Assembly (NCBI RefSeq): GCF_000337375.1
Contig: NZ_AOJG01000041.1
Coordinates: forward strand, 145,107-209,106
DNA: 64,000 nucleotides
Source: Halorubrum lipolyticum DSM 21995
Lineage (GTDB): Archaea > Halobacteriota > Halobacteria > Halobacteriales > Haloferacaceae
Direction of reading: 5' to 3'
Shown here one piece after another: positions 61,760 through 64,000 of the stretch (position 1 is its first letter; each line of letters opens with the position of its first letter). The notes beneath the pieces were generated by a model that saw nothing but the letters and a program-made list of their open reading frames with translations, did no database searches and was not told the DNA's origin. The position numbers were made by a program, and so were the translations under genes.

Positions 61760-61807
61760 TACCGGAGCAAGGAACGAGCCGCGTTTAGTGGTTGCGGAGC
61801 GTTACTC
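61757..61807 (-). repeat. 51-bp direct repeat, left of VapBC (rfcL leader)
   Basis: It contains the rfcL start codon and its upstream leader and matches 62580-62630 at roughly nine positions in ten, including gtggttgcggagcgttactc without mismatch. It also holds the original stop codon of vapC. Confidence 0.85.
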
Positions 61808-62175
61808 TTCGCTCAACCCTTTCAGGTCGAGTTGCGGAGCGAACCCCTCGTACCCTCGTCGCTGGAGACGATGGTGTCGCCGTCGGATTCGACGAGATGA
61901 AGCGCGTCGAAGGGTGTGAACCCGTGGTCTTCGACGTACGTCGCCGCCGCAACAACGGTATCCACGTCGCCGCGAACGTCGACGAGACTCGCGGCGTTCG
62001 TCACCACCCGCTCGGTGTCGCGTTCCTCGCGGTAGGCGACCAGTAAGAGTTCGATGAGAGTGAACTGCGACGTCCACAGTTCGTCTCGATCGTTTCGATA
62101 CACCGTCTCGGCCGCCTCGCCTAACCAGTCTTCATCCTTGATGAGTGCGAGTAGGAAGTCGGTCTCGGCGTACAT
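61802..62175 (-). pseudogene. VapC-like PIN-domain toxin with 3' frameshift
   Basis: A PIN-domain ribonuclease gene. The readable frame (61822-62175, 117 aa) starts YAETDFLLALIKDEDWLGEA with the first acidic residues, has LWTSQFTLIELLLVAYREER and FTPFDALHLVESDGDTIVSS. The last motif then changes frame near 61851-61857: the open frame ends EGTRGSLRNST, whereas the next frame gives the family-like ending YEGFAPQLDLKGLSEE to a stop at 61802. A one-base deletion would explain this. The final strand is lost or altered, so the toxin may be weak or dead. It follows the vapB-like gene with no gap. Confidence 0.75.
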
Positions 62176-62406
62176 TCAGCGCCCGGCCTCGTCTACCGCC
62201 GCTTCGCGCGCCCGTTCCCGGAGTTCATCGGCCGTTTTCTCGACGTCGGCGAACTCGTCTCGAAGCGCGTCGAGAGGGTCGTCCGCGACCGGAATCAGCT
62301 TGATTCCGTCGTGAAGTTCGACGATGTGATACTGATCTCCATGCTGCTCTCGAATCTCTTTCGGGAGCGTCAGACGCCCCCGGTCGTCGAGCGTCACATC
62401 GGACAT
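62176..62406 (-). CDS. AbrB/SpoVT-type antitoxin (VapB-like)
   Basis: A 76-aa antitoxin. The swapped-hairpin AbrB domain is VTLDDRGRLTLPKEIREQHG and YHIVELHDGIKLIPVADDP; the C-terminal helix (DALRDEFADVEKTADELRER) would bind and block the PIN toxin and is rich in charge. It is directly followed by the PIN gene. A TATA box on the minus strand (complement of 62429-62436) lies about 26 bp before the ATG, so the module has its own promoter, which the antitoxin probably represses. Confidence 0.85.
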   Translation of the reverse strand: MSDVTLDDRGRLTLPKEIREQHGDQYHIVELHDGIKLIPVADDPLDALRDEFADVEKTADELRERAREAAVDEAGR

Positions 62407-62428
62407 GCTGTATCGTACGGTGGGTACA

Positions 62429-62436
62429 ATAAAAAG
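62429..62436 (-). promoter_or_regulatory. TATA box for vapBC
   Basis: On the minus strand this reads ctttttat, centred about 26 bp before the vapB ATG (leaderless). Confidence 0.6.
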
Positions 62437-62469
62437 AGTTCCCCGGGATCATCTATCTACCCATCACGT

Positions 62470-62503
62470 CATCTCGACTCGTGCCTCATCTCGACTCGTG
62501 CCT
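62470..62503 (+). repeat. 17-bp tandem duplication upstream of vapB
   Basis: catctcgactcgtgcct occurs twice in tandem in the gap 62407-62579. The rest of that gap shows no gene. Confidence 0.7.
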
Positions 62504-62579
62504 CGTCTGTCGGGGACGAGCGGTGTCGCCGGTACACGCGGGATACACGCGATCTGGCCGACTGCTCCGCCTAATCGGT

Positions 62580-62630
62580 CATTGCCGGACCCAGGAGCGA
62601 GCCGCGTGTAGTGGTTGCGGAGCGTTACTC
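62580..62630 (-). repeat. 51-bp direct repeat, right of VapBC
   Basis: A diverged copy of the rfcL leader (61757-61807) including its ATG complement, placed between the vapB side and the end of the DoxX gene. It is 823 bp from the left copy. Confidence 0.85.
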
Positions 62631-62666
62631 AGCGAGCCGCCCCGACGCGTCACCGCCTTCGGGCCC

Positions 62667-63764
62667 TCAGTCGGCCGCGACGACCGCCTCGTCGTCGAGC
62701 GCGGGTCGGCCGACCAGACGGTCGAACGAGAGCGGGCCGGACCCGAGCGTGAAGACGGCCGACGCCATGCCGAACAGCGCGACGTGGGCGAGGACGGGGT
62801 CGTCCGGGAGGCCGAACAGCGTCGTCGTGAACAACACGAACGAGAGCGCGGCCGCGCCGCGGGTGAAGAACCCGGCGATGAGCGCGAGTCCCACCGCGAT
62901 TTCGGCCACGCCGGCGCCGACGACCCACAGCCCCGGGTCGACGGGAACGACCGACGTGAGGTCGTACTTCTCGACGACGAGCAACGCCCTGCCGGGGTCC
63001 GCGAGCTTCTCGATGAGCCCGAGGTACACGAACGTGACTCCCATCCCGACGCGGAGGACGGTCGGGACGTACCGGCGCAGCGGGGCCGTGGACGAGTCGA
63101 GGAACGACTTCAGGTGGTGGACGGGATCGATCCGGCCGTAGTACGACCCCGGTGTGCTCGCGACCGCCAGCAGCATGTCGTCGGCGCTCGGCCGACCCCC
63201 GCCGAGGATCACGAGCGCGATCAGCACCGGGACGTACTCCATCGCGATGACGGCGGCGGCGTCGACCGAGAGGACGACCCACGCGTACGTCAGCAGGCCG
63301 ATCGTCGCGGCGATCCGCGTCGCGAGCCCGAAGAGGACGAAGAAGCCGAGCCCGATGAACAACACCCGCAGGAGCGGGCTCGCCCCGGTATCGAACGTGA
63401 GCGTCGGCGCGAAGAGGTACCCCTGAAACCCGGCGCCGACGAGCGGGAGCCCGATGGCGAGCCGCAGCATCCACGGGACGAGGTCGGCGTAGCCGGCGAG
63501 CTTCTCGCGGAGGACGACCACGTCGGTGATCGTCGGTCGCACCCAGAGGTACGCGGCGAGCCCGGCGACCGTGACGAGTCCGCCGCCCGCGAACACCGCG
63601 GCGTTCAGCGGGTCCGACAACACCTCGACGGTGAACGCCACCGCGTCGAGCGGGTCTCCCGTGTCTTCGGTGACGTAATCGACGTGAGCCGCGACCGGCC
63701 GCGCGACGAGCGTCGCGAACAGGGCGATCGCGGCAACGGCGACTGGCCGAGAGCGCACAGACAT
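62667..63764 (-). CDS. DoxX family membrane protein
   Basis: A 365-aa membrane protein. A signal-like N-terminus (VAVAAIALFATLVARPVAAH) precedes about eight helices. Two DoxX-like units are recognisable; the clearer, C-terminal one has VLRVGMGVTFVYLGLIEKLA, VAEIAVGLALIAGFFTRGAA and ALSFVLFTTTLFGLPDDPVL. DoxX proteins are linked to quinone-dependent thiosulfate oxidation or to redox stress complexes; which applies here is unknown. It is upstream of the rfcL/vapBC region on the same strand. Confidence 0.8.
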   Translation of the reverse strand: MSVRSRPVAVAAIALFATLVARPVAAHVDYVTEDTGDPLDAVAFTVEVLSDPLNAAVFAGGGLVTVAGLAAYLWVRPTITDVVVLREKLAGYADLVPWMLRLAIGLPLVGAGFQGYLFAPTLTFDTGASPLLRVLFIGLGFFVLFGLATRIAATIGLLTYAWVVLSVDAAAVIAMEYVPVLIALVILGGGRPSADDMLLAVASTPGSYYGRIDPVHHLKSFLDSSTAPLRRYVPTVLRVGMGVTFVYLGLIEKLADPGRALLVVEKYDLTSVVPVDPGLWVVGAGVAEIAVGLALIAGFFTRGAAALSFVLFTTTLFGLPDDPVLAHVALFGMASAVFTLGSGPLSFDRLVGRPALDDEAVVAAD

Positions 63765-63953
63765 ACCGTCCCTATGGACCGGACGTACCTAACGGTGTTT
63801 CCTCATGGACATTCGGGAGAAACGCTGAACCGTTCGATATCTCCGTATCGTCGACCAACGAGACCGGTGGGCCGGGGAGGGAGGCCTCCGCCGTGGGAGG
63901 CCGCCGCAACGGCGGCTAAGCTGGCCGGTTTCAGACGTTTCGTGTAAAATTTC

Positions 63954-63983
63954 GTATGGGACCGCTGAGCGGCCGTCATACGG
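63954..63983. other. Inverted repeat near the right edge
   Basis: cgtatg and catacg enclose a GC-rich, partly self-complementary core (gctgagcggc). The gap 63765-64000 contains no gene that I can see; this palindrome may be an operator or a terminator for a gene beyond the edge. Confidence 0.35.
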
Positions 63984-64000
63984 GCTATTCGACCCGCTTA

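Overview
This is a 64 kb chromosomal window from a haloarchaeon (class Halobacteria, probably in or near Halorubrum; the genus is an inference). The case rests on high GC, strongly acidic proteins, Tat-type lipoprotein signals, TATA boxes centred about 26 nt before start codons (leaderless mRNAs) and archaeal informational genes: TFE-alpha, replication factor C large subunit, Cdc48, Dna2-like helicase, Trm56, DacZ and Mch.

Layout. 0-1.4 kb: tyrosine integrase followed by a field of short direct repeats and hairpins. 1.4-5.5 kb: flavin-reductase-like protein, then a five-gene operon of tandem DUF2589-like proteins with a coiled-coil/PASTA/helix-hairpin-helix protein; this cluster has no function I recognise. 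5.6-14.1 kb: universal stress protein, DJ-1/PfpI protein, then copper/nos-type accessory genes (SCO, DsbD-like membrane protein, HTH regulator, NosY-NosF-NosD, NosL) with no nosZ in the window. 14.2-26.4 kb: carB, S66 peptidase, Cdc48, NAD-kinase-like protein and the block tfe - DUF2110 - DUF5803 - CinA-like. 26.5-37 kb: catalytically dead M48-like protein, a LOV/PAS histidine kinase divergent from a KaiC-like double ATPase, Trm56, purC, DUF47/PhoU-like protein, diadenylate cyclase DacZ and a Cas4-like nuclease/helicase. 37-47 kb: small haloarchaeal proteins, mch, PhoU/RCK_C protein, DNA glycosylase, a 3-hydroxyacyl-CoA dehydrogenase/enoyl-CoA hydratase fusion and asd. 47-53 kb: NhaC antiporter, a MazF/PemK toxin module, MscS channel, membrane protein and lipoprotein, and an exchanger remnant. 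53-64 kb: two histidine kinases, tRNA-His, heme A synthase, alcohol dehydrogenase, rfcL, a VapBC module whose toxin is frameshifted, and a DoxX protein.

Main points of interest. (1) Two copies of a roughly 300-400 nt element (38.1-38.5 and 56.2-56.5 kb) keep conserved sequence blocks while their inverted-repeat arms differ in sequence but stay complementary, which is the signature of a conserved structured RNA or DNA element. (2) Two unrelated toxin-antitoxin cassettes are each bracketed by direct repeats; the VapBC cassette lies between two copies of the rfcL leader. Both repeat pairs are offset by exactly 823 bp. (3) The DUF2589-like/PASTA operon is a candidate uncharacterised system. (4) A probable blue-light LOV kinase faces a KaiC-like ATPase. 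Several genes also suggest an ion and osmotic theme (DacZ, RCK_C/PhoU protein, DUF47, NhaC, MscS).
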